DNA of 64,000 nt from Promicromonospora iranensis (GTDB lineage Bacteria > Actinomycetota > Actinomycetes > Actinomycetales > Cellulomonadaceae). The notes under the pieces were generated by a model. That model saw nothing but the letters and a program-made list of their open reading frames with translations, did no database searches and was not told the DNA's origin. The translations under genes were made by a program, and so were the position numbers. Shown here one piece after another: positions 46,075-57,870 of the stretch; the first letter of the stretch is position 1; every line of letters starts with the position of its first letter. The stretch covers positions 124,001-188,000 of the forward strand of contig NZ_JAJQMN010000001.1 of NCBI RefSeq assembly GCF_028994775.1, given 5' to 3'.

Positions 46075-46733
46075 CGAGGGTCCATCTCGAGCATCGCCCG
46101 GACCGGGGCCACACCCTCCAGGGTGACGTCCAGGCGGTGCCCGTCCGGGCGCGCAGCCCACGCCTCACGCGTCATGCGGTACCGGTTCTCGGTGGCGGGC
46201 TCGCCCTGCCGTTCCTGCCGCACAACGCCGTTCGGCGCGTAGCCGAGCGCACGCGTCACCCCGTTCGACTCCGGGTTGTCGTCGAACGCCTCCGTCGTGG
46301 CGTCGGCGGCGTCGAACCCCTCGAAGAGCAGGTGCAGGGCCATCAAGCGCATCCGTTTGCCGATGCCCTGGCCCTGGTGGTCCAGGCCCAGCCACGAGCC
46401 GGTCCCGCCCGTCCGCGTCACGCCGAACGCCCTGCCGCCCACGCTCTGGATGCCGATCGGCTCCCCGTGCCGGAAGACCGCGAGCTCCAGCGCCCAGAGC
46501 TCGGGCGACATCTTCCCGCGCGCCGACCAGTGGAACTGCAGGAGACCGCGGCGCACCTCGGCCGGCTCTCCGAGGTTCCAGGGGAAGACGAACGGCCGCC
46601 GCTCGGGCGGGTGGATGCCGGCAACGGCGACGTCGGCCAGGCGGAGCAGCTCGGCGTCGTCGGGCAGGCGCAGCTCGAGGTCGCCGCAGACGACCCGGAG
46701 GCCGAACGGCGGGAAGGCGCTGGCAAGGTCCAT
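46068..46733 (-). CDS. GNAT-family N-acetyltransferase
   Basis: About 221 residues. The acetyl-CoA site is WLGLDHQGQGIGKRMRLMALHLLF near residue 115, with N-terminal LRVVCGDLELRLPDDAELLRLADV. The start is set at ATG 46731-46733 (MDLASAFPP) because the upstream extension from ATG 46892 is an Arg-Pro repeat (PTRRR) encoded by a tandem repeat and part of an inverted repeat. It converges with the PPOX gene inside a repeat array. Confidence 0.82.
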   Translation of the reverse strand: MDLASAFPPFGLRVVCGDLELRLPDDAELLRLADVAVAGIHPPERRPFVFPWNLGEPAEVRRGLLQFHWSARGKMSPELWALELAVFRHGEPIGIQSVGGRAFGVTRTGGTGSWLGLDHQGQGIGKRMRLMALHLLFEGFDAADATTEAFDDNPESNGVTRALGYAPNGVVRQERQGEPATENRYRMTREAWAARPDGHRLDVTLEGVAPVRAMLEMDPRS

Positions 46734-46790
46734 CCACGAACCGTTCCAGGCCCGCTCGCGGCCGGGCAACCTGAATTCTGGACGGCGACG

Positions 46791-46835
46791 GCGACGGCGG
46801 GTCGGGCGACGGCGGGTCGGGCGACGGCGGGTCGG
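46791..46835. repeat. 15-bp tandem repeat upstream of the GNAT gene
   Basis: Three perfect copies of GCGACGGCGGGTCGG lie at 46791, 46806 and 46821, preceded by shorter GCGAC copies. Read on the minus strand it would encode PTRRR repeats if the GNAT gene started upstream. It abuts the left arm of the long inverted repeat. Confidence 0.92.
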
Positions 46836-46993
46836 CTGTACCCAGGTGGAGGGTGCCAGGTGCCGCGAAATTCGTTCACCTGAGCCCCGCATGGTCGGTC
46901 CCAGCTGAACAGTTCAGGTGACGTGATCTTGCCGGGGCTCGGCTGAACGATTTTCGCGACACCCGGCACCCCTCGTCCGGGTATGCCCGACCC
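46829..46993. repeat. Large imperfect inverted repeat (about 62-nt arms, 41-nt spacer)
   Basis: Left arm 46829-46890 and right arm 46932-46993 match as reverse complements at roughly four of five positions. Matching blocks include CGCGAAA, TCGTTCA, GAGCCCCG and GGTGCC. The region fills the non-coding space between the GNAT gene and the next gene. It could be a MITE-like element or a duplicated regulatory sequence. Confidence 0.72.
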
Positions 46994-47076
46994 GGACGCG
47001 GCGGCCCAGGCTTCCAGACCTCCAGCCCTGTGGACGGCCTGACACGCCGCATCTGAATCGGCGGCACGCTGGACTC

Positions 47077-47446
47077 ATGGCACGCACCAACTACGACCCG
47101 CTGGACCTGGACCCGCTCTTCGACGGCACCCTCGATCCCGACGTCGACGACGACGCGGACGCCGGGACCGCGATCCGGCCCCGCGCCGCGCCTGCGCCGC
47201 GACGGGCTGGCTCGCCTGTGCGCCGCGGCCATCCGGTTCGAGGCGGCCCGCCGGGGTCTGAGCCAGGGGCAGATCGCAGCCGAGGTCGGGCTGTCCCGCG
47301 CCGCCGTCTCCGACCGGTTTCGCGGGAGGACGCCCTGGACGCTCGACCAGGTCGGGGTGATCGCCGAGCTGTTCGGCTGCGACCCCGCGGTCCTCGTCAA
47401 CGAGCCGCGCAAGCCGACACGGGACATGGCCGGCAACTACTGGTGA
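47077..47446 (+). pseudogene. Frameshifted small helix-turn-helix protein
   Basis: ATG 47077 opens a plausible N-terminus (MARTNYDPLDLDPLF, acidic) that continues in frame only to about 47180. The +1 frame then reads RLRRDGLARLCAAAIRFEAA, LSQGQIAAEVGLSRAAVSDR and ends GNYW at TGA 47444-47446. LSQGQIAAEVGLSRAAVSDR is a clear XRE-like helix-turn-helix. The second frame has no start codon of its own. Removing one C from CCCC at 47179-47182 joins them into about 122 residues, so this is a one-base insertion, real or a sequencing error. Confidence 0.75.
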
Positions 47447-47460
47447 GCGCCGCTCATCGG

Positions 47461-47503
47461 CAGCGTCAGATCACAGCAGCGTCACATCACAGCAGCGTCA
47501 CGT
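47461..47503. repeat. 16-bp tandem repeat at a convergent junction
   Basis: Two and a half units of CAGCGTCACATCACAG start at 47461, 47477 and 47493. The stop codon of the opposite-strand YbdK gene (47487-47489) lies in the second unit. It sits between the ends of the HTH pseudogene and the YbdK gene. Confidence 0.88.
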
Positions 47504-48584
47504 CCGCCGCGCGCCGGGCCACCGCGCCGAGGTCACCGTCCGCCTCCGCGGCCCAGGACCGCTGGCGCGTCGCCGCGTCCCCACCGGACCAGAGCCCGCC
47601 CAGCAGCTCGGTCACGGTATCGAGGTCGCCCATGTCCGCGAGCGCGTCGCGGACATGGTCGACCAGCGCGCCGACGACGTCGTGCGCGGGGGCGGGCCGC
47701 CAGGTGCGGGGGTCCAGGAGGTCGCCGCCGAGCCCGGAACGCCCGGCCCGCCAGAGCGCCGTGCGCAGGATCTCGACGGGCACGTCGGGCGCCGGGGTGT
47801 CGGCCGTCCGGGCGGCCGTCTCCACGAGCCCTCGGGCCAGCGCGGCCAGCAGGGTCGCCGTGTCCGCGGAGAGGCACACGTCGGCGACCCGGATCTCGAC
47901 CGTGGGATAGCGCGCGGACAGCCGGGCGTCGAAGTAGACCATTCCCTCGTCCAGGATGGTGCCGGTCGCGACCAGTCCCCCGACCGCGGCGTGGTACGCC
48001 TCCGGGGTGCCGAAGGTTCGGGTCGGGCCCGCCGTGTGCCAGCGCGACCAGACCTGGGAGCGGAAGCTGGCGTACCCGGAGTCGTCGCCCATCCAGTACG
48101 GCGAGTTGGAGGACAGGGCGAGCAGCGGCGCGAGCCACGGCCCGATGCGGTCGAGGACGGCGACGCCCTCGGCGTCGTCCGCCACCGCGACGTGCACATG
48201 ACAGCCGCTGGTCAGCTGCTCGCGGGCCGTCAGGCCGAACTCGGCGCGCGCCAGGAGATACCTGAGCTTGCCGACGGTCGTGCCGGCGAGCGCCAGGGGT
48301 GAGGTGCCCAGGGCGGCGATGCGGGCGTCGTGCCGGTCGGCCGCCGTCTGGGCGCCGGCCCGGCCCTCCCGGATCGCGGCGGCGATCTCCTCCAGCGTCG
48401 AGTGCGGCGGCGTGGCCGTCTCGATCTGCTCCTCCATGAGCTCGTGCTCCAGCGGCCCGTCGGCCGGCTCCGCGCTGTCGAGGACGGCGCGGGCCCGTGG
48501 GATGGGGGCCCCGTCGTGCCCGATCAGCATCAGCTCTTCCTCGACGCCGACGGTCCGCCTTGTCGCAGTTCCTGTGCCTCTCAC
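47487..48584 (-). CDS. YbdK-type carboxylate-amine ligase (glutamate-cysteine ligase family 2)
   Basis: A 365-residue GCS2-family ligase. The N-terminal TVGVEEELMLIGHDG, MEEQIETATPPH, SGCHVHVAVADDAEGVAV and the APDVPVEILRTALWRAGR region match the YbdK family. YbdK enzymes have weak gamma-glutamyl-cysteine ligase activity in vitro, and in actinobacteria related proteins take part in peptide or cofactor modification. Stop codon and end lie in a 16-bp tandem repeat. Confidence 0.88.
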   Translation of the reverse strand: MRGTGTATRRTVGVEEELMLIGHDGAPIPRARAVLDSAEPADGPLEHELMEEQIETATPPHSTLEEIAAAIREGRAGAQTAADRHDARIAALGTSPLALAGTTVGKLRYLLARAEFGLTAREQLTSGCHVHVAVADDAEGVAVLDRIGPWLAPLLALSSNSPYWMGDDSGYASFRSQVWSRWHTAGPTRTFGTPEAYHAAVGGLVATGTILDEGMVYFDARLSARYPTVEIRVADVCLSADTATLLAALARGLVETAARTADTPAPDVPVEILRTALWRAGRSGLGGDLLDPRTWRPAPAHDVVGALVDHVRDALADMGDLDTVTELLGGLWSGGDAATRQRSWAAEADGDLGAVARRAADVTLL

Positions 48585-48621
48585 CAGGGAAGTCTCACAC
48601 GTTTCCGACGGTGCTCGTGGG

Positions 48622-52130
<3,509 letters not shown>

Positions 52131-52143
52131 CCCGGCCCGAGGA

Positions 52144-54282
52144 TCACTCGACGATCACCAGGCGCCGGGTCGGGCGCGTCAGCGCCACGTAGAGGTCGCG
52201 CTCACCGCCCGGCCGGGCCTGCCGGATACCCTCCGGGTCGGCCACCACGACCGCGTCGAACTCCAGGCCGCGCACCTGGGAGACGGGCACCACGCGCACG
52301 CTGCCGGCCACAGGAGCGGACAGCGAACCCGACCCAGAATCCGACCCAGAACCCGACTCAGAATCCGACCCAGAATCGGACCGAGCCTCGGACAGGGCCT
52401 CGGCGAGGGCGGGCGCCACGTCGTCGGCGGCCACCACCGCCACGAGGTCGCCGTACGTCGCTTCCGTGGCCACCTCCTCGACCACTGCCGCGGCCAGGTC
52501 GCCGCCCGCTGCCCGACGGCGGGGCTCGTCCCCGTGCCGGACCGCGCGGCTCGGCGGCTGGTCCGGGGCGATCTGCGCGAGCAGCGGTGCCGCGGCGGCC
52601 AGGACCTCAGCGGTGGTGCGGTAGCAGACCGTCAGGGTGCGGACGTCGGCCCGCTTGGCCAGGTCGCTGCCCAGCGCGTCGGCCCAGGACGCCGCGCCGG
52701 TCGCCGGGCCTGCCTGGGCGAGGTCGCCGACCACCGTCATGGACCGGCCAGGGCAGCGGCGTAGCACCGAACGCCACTGCATGGGCGTCAGCTCCTGCGC
52801 CTCGTCCACGACCACGTGCCCGTACGTCCGGGCGGGCGGGCCGTTCAGCAGGTGCTCGGCCTCGTCGAGCAACGGGAGGTGCGGGGTGGCCCAGGCCCCG
52901 TCGCCCTCCGGGACGCCGTCGACCACGAGCCCCGGGTGCGCGTCGAGCACGTCCAGCACCACGTCGGCCGCCTCGAGGTGCGGCCACGCGGCCTCCACGG
53001 CCCGCTCCAGGGCGGCATCGTCGGCGAGCTCGGCGCGCAGGGCGCCGGGGTCGAGCTCGGCCACCGCGGCGGCGTGCCCGAAGGCGCCGCCCTCGTCCGG
53101 GCCGAACCCGAGGCGCTCCAGGTCCTTCGCCGCCGCCTTGTCGACGTTCACGCCACCCGTGAGCACCTCGATGTCCTCGTCCAGCTTCGCGAGCATGACC
53201 CGTGCGCGTGCCTGCACCTCGTCGGACACGAAGTCCACGACGAGGTCCTTGAACAGTGACCGGGCCTGGTTGTGCGGCAGGCCGGCGCCGCCGGCGGTCG
53301 CCCGCGCCTCGGCGAGCGCATGGGTGTCCATGGTGATCGCGTCGCCGTCGACCACCACGGTGAGCGTGCCGTCGGGCGCCTGGTACCGCCGGACCGTCTC
53401 GGCCAGCTCGTCGGCCAGCCGCACGTCCCCCGCCGCGCGGCGCAGGGCGTGATCCGCCTCGGGCGTGTCGTCGAGGTCGAGACCGATGTCGAGGGCGTCG
53501 GCGACCAGGCGGTCGGCGGTGGTCATCGCGACGTCGTTCTCCCCCAGGGAGGGCAGCACCTCGGCGATGTAGTCGAGGAAGCGCGAGCCCGGGCCGAGCA
53601 CGAGCACGCCGTCGGCCCGCGCCTCCTCGAAGCCCGCGAGGACGTAGGCGGCACGGTGCAGGGCGACCACGGTCTTGCCGGTGCCGGGACCGCCCTCCAC
53701 GACGGTGACGCCACGGTGCGCGGAGCGGATGATCGCGTCCTGCTCCGCCTGCAGCGTGGACACGACGTCGCGCATGCGTCCGGTGCGCCGGGCGCTGATG
53801 GCCTCCAGCAGCGGCCCGTCGCCGACGACGTCCTCCGGCCCGGGCTCCGCGCCGTCCAGGATCTCGTCGCTCACGCGGGTGACTGTGCGGTCCTCCAGGC
53901 GCAGGTGCCTGCGCCGGTGCAACCCCATGGGGTGCGCGGCTGTGGCGGCGTAGAAGGGGCGGGCGGCGTCGGCGCGCCAGTCCACGAGCAGCTGGTCGTC
54001 GCCGTCGCTGAGGCCGGTGCGGCCGATGTGCAGCGAGCGGCCGTCCGTGTGGTCGATCCGGCCGAAGCAGAGATGGTGCTCGGCGGCTCCCAGGGTGCGC
54101 GCCCGGCGGTTGAGCATGCCGACCCGCACCTCGCGGGTGAATGCTTCCTCGGGGTCGGCCGAGGAGCCGCGGACGGCGTCGTCGAGGTCCGCGCGGACGC
54201 GGGCCACCTCCCGGTCCAACCGGGCGTACAGGGCGTCGACGTACTCCTGCTCGGCGGACTGCTCGATCTGGCGTTGCTGCAC
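52144..54282 (-). CDS. helD: HelD/HelR-like RNA polymerase-associated helicase (UvrD superfamily)
   Basis: A 712-residue SF1 ATPase. An N-terminal coiled coil begins EQEYVDALYARLDREVARVR, Walker A is VEGGPGTGKTVVAL near residue 196, VVVDEAQELTPMQW near 494 is motif II, and ALTRPTRRLVIV ends the protein. HelD proteins remove stalled RNA polymerase, and Streptomyces HelR gives rifamycin tolerance. A Ser/Asp/Glu/Gly linker (about residues 622-640) is encoded by a 12-bp repeat. GAGGAG lies ahead of GTG 54280-54282. Confidence 0.9.
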   Translation of the reverse strand: MQQRQIEQSAEQEYVDALYARLDREVARVRADLDDAVRGSSADPEEAFTREVRVGMLNRRARTLGAAEHHLCFGRIDHTDGRSLHIGRTGLSDGDDQLLVDWRADAARPFYAATAAHPMGLHRRRHLRLEDRTVTRVSDEILDGAEPGPEDVVGDGPLLEAISARRTGRMRDVVSTLQAEQDAIIRSAHRGVTVVEGGPGTGKTVVALHRAAYVLAGFEEARADGVLVLGPGSRFLDYIAEVLPSLGENDVAMTTADRLVADALDIGLDLDDTPEADHALRRAAGDVRLADELAETVRRYQAPDGTLTVVVDGDAITMDTHALAEARATAGGAGLPHNQARSLFKDLVVDFVSDEVQARARVMLAKLDEDIEVLTGGVNVDKAAAKDLERLGFGPDEGGAFGHAAAVAELDPGALRAELADDAALERAVEAAWPHLEAADVVLDVLDAHPGLVVDGVPEGDGAWATPHLPLLDEAEHLLNGPPARTYGHVVVDEAQELTPMQWRSVLRRCPGRSMTVVGDLAQAGPATGAASWADALGSDLAKRADVRTLTVCYRTTAEVLAAAAPLLAQIAPDQPPSRAVRHGDEPRRRAAGGDLAAAVVEEVATEATYGDLVAVVAADDVAPALAEALSEARSDSGSDSESGSGSDSGSGSLSAPVAGSVRVVPVSQVRGLEFDAVVVADPEGIRQARPGGERDLYVALTRPTRRLVIVE

Positions 54283-54482
54283 GGGTCTCCTCGTTGTTTG
54301 GGCCTGGTGTCAACGCGGACGGTTCGCAGAACGTTCCCAGGGTCGCACCGCGCTCGGGCGTGGCGCACGGGCCGGTTCTGTGCCTACCGGTGGCAGGCGC
54401 CCTCGCCCGCGAGCGCCGACCCGGTACCGTTGACCGCCCGCCCAACGCACCCAGGCAACGCACCAGGACCAAGGAGGCCGCC

Positions 54483-55373
54483 GTGGTCGCCGCCGACCTC
54501 GACGTCACCGTCGACCTCAGCCGATCGCTCCTGAAGGAGCAGCACCCCGATCTGGCCGACCTGCCGCTCGAGCTGGTCGCGAACGGGTGGGACAACGTCA
54601 TGATCCGGCTGGGCGACGACCTCGCACTGCGCCTCCCCCGGCGGGAGCTCGGGGCGGAGCTCATGCGCAACGAGCACCGGGTGCTCCCGCTGCTCGCCCC
54701 GCGGTTGCCCGTGCCGGTCCCCGTCCCGGTCCGCACGGGCGCGCCCAGCGCGGCGCTCGGCTACCCGTGGCCGTGGGGCGTCGTGCGGTGGGCCGACGGC
54801 GTCCCCGCGGCCGCCGTCCCGGCGGTGGAGCGCACGCCGTGGGCCGAGCACCTGGCGCGCGTGTTCGTGGCGCTGCACCAGCCCGCACCCGAGGACGCGC
54901 CGGGGAACAGGTTCCGCGGCATCCCCGTCGCGGAGCGGACGGCGACCTTCGAGGACCGCCTCAGCCTGCTCCCGGAGCGGCTCCACGACCGGGCCCGCGA
55001 CCTGTGGGCCGACGCCGCCGACGCCCCGGGGTACGACGGCGTCCCCGTGTGGCTGCACGGCGACCCCCACCCGGCCAACCTGGTGGCCGACGGCGACCGG
55101 CTCTCCGCCGTGATCGACTTCGGGGACGTGACCAGCGGCGACCCTGCGTCGGACCTGGGTGCGATGTGGCTCACCTTCGACGCCGAGGGCCGGGACCGCT
55201 TCCGCCGGGTGGTGGACGCCCGGGCGCGGGACGGACGCGGCTGGGACGCCGGGATGTGGCGCCGGGCGCAGGGCTGGGCGCTGCTGTACACGACCATCTG
55301 CTTCTCCTACCCGGACACGCACCCGATCATGGTCGGCGTCGGGGAGCACGCGGTCGAGCAGCTCTTCGGCTGA
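54483..55373 (+). CDS. Aminoglycoside-phosphotransferase-like kinase
   Basis: A 296-residue APH/CAK-like kinase. The Brenner motif VWLHGDPHPANLV is near residue 190, and the metal-binding AVIDFGDVTSGDPASDLG follows near 212. GTG 54483 has AAGGAGG at about 54472. APH-fold proteins without resistance context often phosphorylate homoserine, choline, fructosamine or unknown metabolites. No antibiotic cluster is nearby. Confidence 0.85.
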   Translation: MVAADLDVTVDLSRSLLKEQHPDLADLPLELVANGWDNVMIRLGDDLALRLPRRELGAELMRNEHRVLPLLAPRLPVPVPVPVRTGAPSAALGYPWPWGVVRWADGVPAAAVPAVERTPWAEHLARVFVALHQPAPEDAPGNRFRGIPVAERTATFEDRLSLLPERLHDRARDLWADAADAPGYDGVPVWLHGDPHPANLVADGDRLSAVIDFGDVTSGDPASDLGAMWLTFDAEGRDRFRRVVDARARDGRGWDAGMWRRAQGWALLYTTICFSYPDTHPIMVGVGEHAVEQLFG

Positions 55374-55414
55374 GTCCGTGGCCGACTGTCGGTGGTCGTC
55401 GGTAGGTTCCTCGC

Positions 55415-56140
55415 ATGTCCTACCTCAGGCCCTTCTTCGCCCTCCGGCCCGGCACGCCCGACGGCACTCCCTATCCCCAGACGGTGCACGACCTCGGCGT
55501 CCTGCACGTGCCGTCCGGCAAGGTCGAGGCGTCCGACCCCTACGTCAGCCTGGGTGACGGCCTCGTGGCCACCGTACCGGCGGGCTCCTACCCGGTGCGG
55601 GTCACCGTCGCCGACGTCTCGGAGGACCGGGACGGCAGCCACCCGCGGGAGGCCTACCTGTCCCTCGTGGTCTCCGACGCCGCTCCCGTCGCCGAGGTGC
55701 GGCTGGTCTCCCCGGACGACGCCGAGCCGCCCACAGGCGACGAGTTCTACGGCGTCGGCGTCGACGCCGGGACGGTGGCCTTCGCGGACGCCGGGGCGGT
55801 CACCGCCTGCATGCCGCCCCGGGACGACGACTGGCACGAGGACCTCTTCGACAACGGCACCGACCGGTCCTGGTTCGCGCTCCAGGACGACCCGGGGCAC
55901 TACCGGGACGGCTGCGCCAACATCACGCTGCCGCTGGCCACCGCCGGCGAGAACGTGGTGCTCAGCCACTCCGGCTGGGGCGACGGCTTCTACCCCGTCG
56001 TCACCACGCACGGCGCCGACGGGGCGCTCCTCGGCGTACACATCGACCTCCTGGTCGCAGGGCCGGAGGAACCGGACGACGAGGAGGACGAGGACGAGGC
56101 CGTCGAGGACGAGGAGGCCCCCGCCGCGGCCGGCGCCTGA
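55415..56140 (+). CDS. DUF4241 domain protein
   Basis: A 241-residue protein. The DUF4241 domain covers residues about 20-215 (LGVLHVPSGKVEASDPYVSL to GFYPVVTTHGADG), a family with SUKH-like context in polymorphic toxin and immunity loci, of unknown function. A highly acidic tail (EEPDDEEDEDEAVEDEE) follows. The message appears leaderless: TAGGTT (55403-55408) is 6 nt before ATG 55415. It ends 46 bp from the convergent threonine dehydratase. Confidence 0.8.
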   Translation: MSYLRPFFALRPGTPDGTPYPQTVHDLGVLHVPSGKVEASDPYVSLGDGLVATVPAGSYPVRVTVADVSEDRDGSHPREAYLSLVVSDAAPVAEVRLVSPDDAEPPTGDEFYGVGVDAGTVAFADAGAVTACMPPRDDDWHEDLFDNGTDRSWFALQDDPGHYRDGCANITLPLATAGENVVLSHSGWGDGFYPVVTTHGADGALLGVHIDLLVAGPEEPDDEEDEDEAVEDEEAPAAAGA

Positions 56141-56186
56141 GCCGTCTGGGCCGGCACCCGGGAGCGCACGCTCAGGACGGGACGGC

Positions 56187-57119
56187 TCAGAACCGCACGG
56201 CGGTCGTGTTCGCCCCGCACACCAGCACCGCGACCCGCTCCCCGGGCTCTGGCACGTAGGTCCCGGACAGGAGCGCCGAGAGCGCGGCCGCACCGCCCGG
56301 CTCCGCCACGACCCGGGCCGTCTCCCAGAGGGAGAGCTGGGCCGCCGCGATGGCGTCGTCCGTGACCAGCACCGACTCGGCCACGAACTGCTGGGCGAGC
56401 GGGAACATGTGCCGCCCCACCTGCCGGGGTGCCAGCGAGTCGGCGGCGATGCCCTCGGTCGGCGCGTCCACGGGCACGCCGGCCGCGAGCGCCCGGTGCA
56501 GGGTCGGTGCGCCCTCGGGCTCGACGGCGACCACCTTGACGTCGCCGCGGAACCACGCGGCGATGCCGCCGATGAGCCCGCCGCCGCCGACGGCGACGAG
56601 CAGGGTGTCGATATCGGGCCGGTCCTGGGCGATCTCCGCGCCGAGCGTGCCCTGGCCGATCAGCGTCTCGGGCTGGTCGTAGGCGTGCACGGTCATGGCG
56701 CCGGTGCCTGCGACGAACTCCTCGCTGGCGGCGAGCGCGTCGGCGTACCGGTCGCCGCCGACGACGAGCTTGGCGCCGTAGCCGCGGATCCGGTCGGCCT
56801 TCGCCGACGAGGTGACGCTCGGCACGAAGACGGTCGCCGGGATCCCGAGCCGGGCGGCCGCGTAGGCGACCGCGGCCCCGTGGTTGCCGCCCGAGGCGGC
56901 GACCACTCCGGCGTCGGGCACGTCGCGCGTCAGGAGGCTCGTGAACGCGCCGCGCACCTTGAACGAGCCGGAGTGCTGCAGGCACTCGAGCTTGAGTGTG
57001 ACGGGGTGCGCGGGGCGGCCGAAGTCCGCCAGGTCTACGTCGAGCACGGGGGTGTGCCGCACGTGCGGACGGATCAGGGTCGCGGCGGCGCGGATCGCGT
57101 CGCGGGTCACCTCGGTCAT
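56187..57119 (-). CDS. Threonine/serine dehydratase (PLP, fold type II)
   Basis: A 310-residue enzyme. The PLP lysine is K54 in SGSFKVRGAF, the phosphate loop VAVGGGGLIGGIAAW lies near 170, and SGGNHGAAVAYAA is the Asn-containing loop. It would deaminate threonine to 2-oxobutanoate or serine to pyruvate. There is no regulatory ACT-like domain, so it resembles the catabolic or racemase-like branch. The NUDIX gene lies 32 bp upstream on the same strand. Confidence 0.9.
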   Translation of the reverse strand: MTEVTRDAIRAAATLIRPHVRHTPVLDVDLADFGRPAHPVTLKLECLQHSGSFKVRGAFTSLLTRDVPDAGVVAASGGNHGAAVAYAAARLGIPATVFVPSVTSSAKADRIRGYGAKLVVGGDRYADALAASEEFVAGTGAMTVHAYDQPETLIGQGTLGAEIAQDRPDIDTLLVAVGGGGLIGGIAAWFRGDVKVVAVEPEGAPTLHRALAAGVPVDAPTEGIAADSLAPRQVGRHMFPLAQQFVAESVLVTDDAIAAAQLSLWETARVVAEPGGAAALSALLSGTYVPEPGERVAVLVCGANTTAVRF

Positions 57120-57150
57120 CGGGTACTCCTTCGGGCGTCAGCGGTGAGCG

Positions 57151-57837
57151 TCATGAGATGCCGAGCTCCTTGGTGCGGTCCCAGTCCTCGGTCCAGCCGA
57201 GCTGGTCGAACATGGCGTCCAGGACCCCTGCGGTGAATCCCCAGACCAGGTGCGTGAGGTCGCCGTCGTGCACGTGGAAGCCCGGGCCGCGCCAGGTCCG
57301 GTTACCGCGGCGGGCGACCACGGTGAAGCGGTTGGCGGGGTCCAGGAGGTCGGCCACGGGGGCGCGGAACACGTGCGCGGACTCGGCGACGTCGACCACA
57401 CCGACGGGCGTGGGGCGGGACCACCAGCCGAGCACCGGGGTGACCACGTGGTTGCTGACCGGCATGGGCAGCTCGTCGAACGTGCCGAGCACCTCCACGC
57501 CCGCCGGGTCCAGCCCGGTCTCCTCGACCGCCTCGCGGAGGGCGGCCGCCACGGCGTCCTCTCCGTCGTCGGTGCGGCCGCCGGGGAAGGCGACCTGGCC
57601 GGCGTGGCTACGGAGCGTGGCGGCCCGCGCCAGCAGCAGGACGTCGAGGTCGGCGGGCACCGCGAGGTCGTGGTCGTCGCGGTCGGCCGCCAGGCCGTCC
57701 AGGACGCCGAACAGCACGAGGACCGCCGCCGGGCGGGCGTCGCCCGTGAAGTCACCGCGTGCGTGCCGCCACGGCCCGTCGAAACCCTTCTCGGCGAGCG
57801 CGACCAGCTGCCTGCGGGCGGATGCGGAGGAACTCAC
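57151..57837 (-). CDS. NUDIX hydrolase, CoA-pyrophosphatase (NudL-like)
   Basis: A 228-residue NUDIX enzyme. The Nudix box GxxxxxExxxxxxxREUxEExG is visible near residue 86-108 (VAAALREAVEETGLDP), preceded by LLLARAATLRSHAGQVAFPGG, the NudL-type signature. It would hydrolyse CoA and its derivatives to phosphopantetheine and ADP. Its stop is 32 bp upstream of the threonine dehydratase, so the two are probably co-transcribed. Confidence 0.88.
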   Translation of the reverse strand: MSSSASARRQLVALAEKGFDGPWRHARGDFTGDARPAAVLVLFGVLDGLAADRDDHDLAVPADLDVLLLARAATLRSHAGQVAFPGGRTDDGEDAVAAALREAVEETGLDPAGVEVLGTFDELPMPVSNHVVTPVLGWWSRPTPVGVVDVAESAHVFRAPVADLLDPANRFTVVARRGNRTWRGPGFHVHDGDLTHLVWGFTAGVLDAMFDQLGWTEDWDRTKELGIS

Positions 57838-57870
57838 TGCCCGACCTTAACTCCGGTTCCGTCGGCCTCC

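Noticed and set aside
46734-46892. Upstream extension of the GNAT protein from ATG 46892
   Set aside because: It consists of PTRRR repeats encoded by a tandem repeat and a mirror-repeat arm, with no acetyltransferase homology and a poor RBS.
54283-54482. Rifamycin-associated element upstream of helD
   Set aside because: I looked for the known palindromic rifamycin-associated sequence and saw none, so rifamycin-inducible HelR regulation is not supported.
56141-56186. Terminator between DUF4241 and the dehydratase
   Set aside because: Only short imperfect GC stems, not distinguishable from background.
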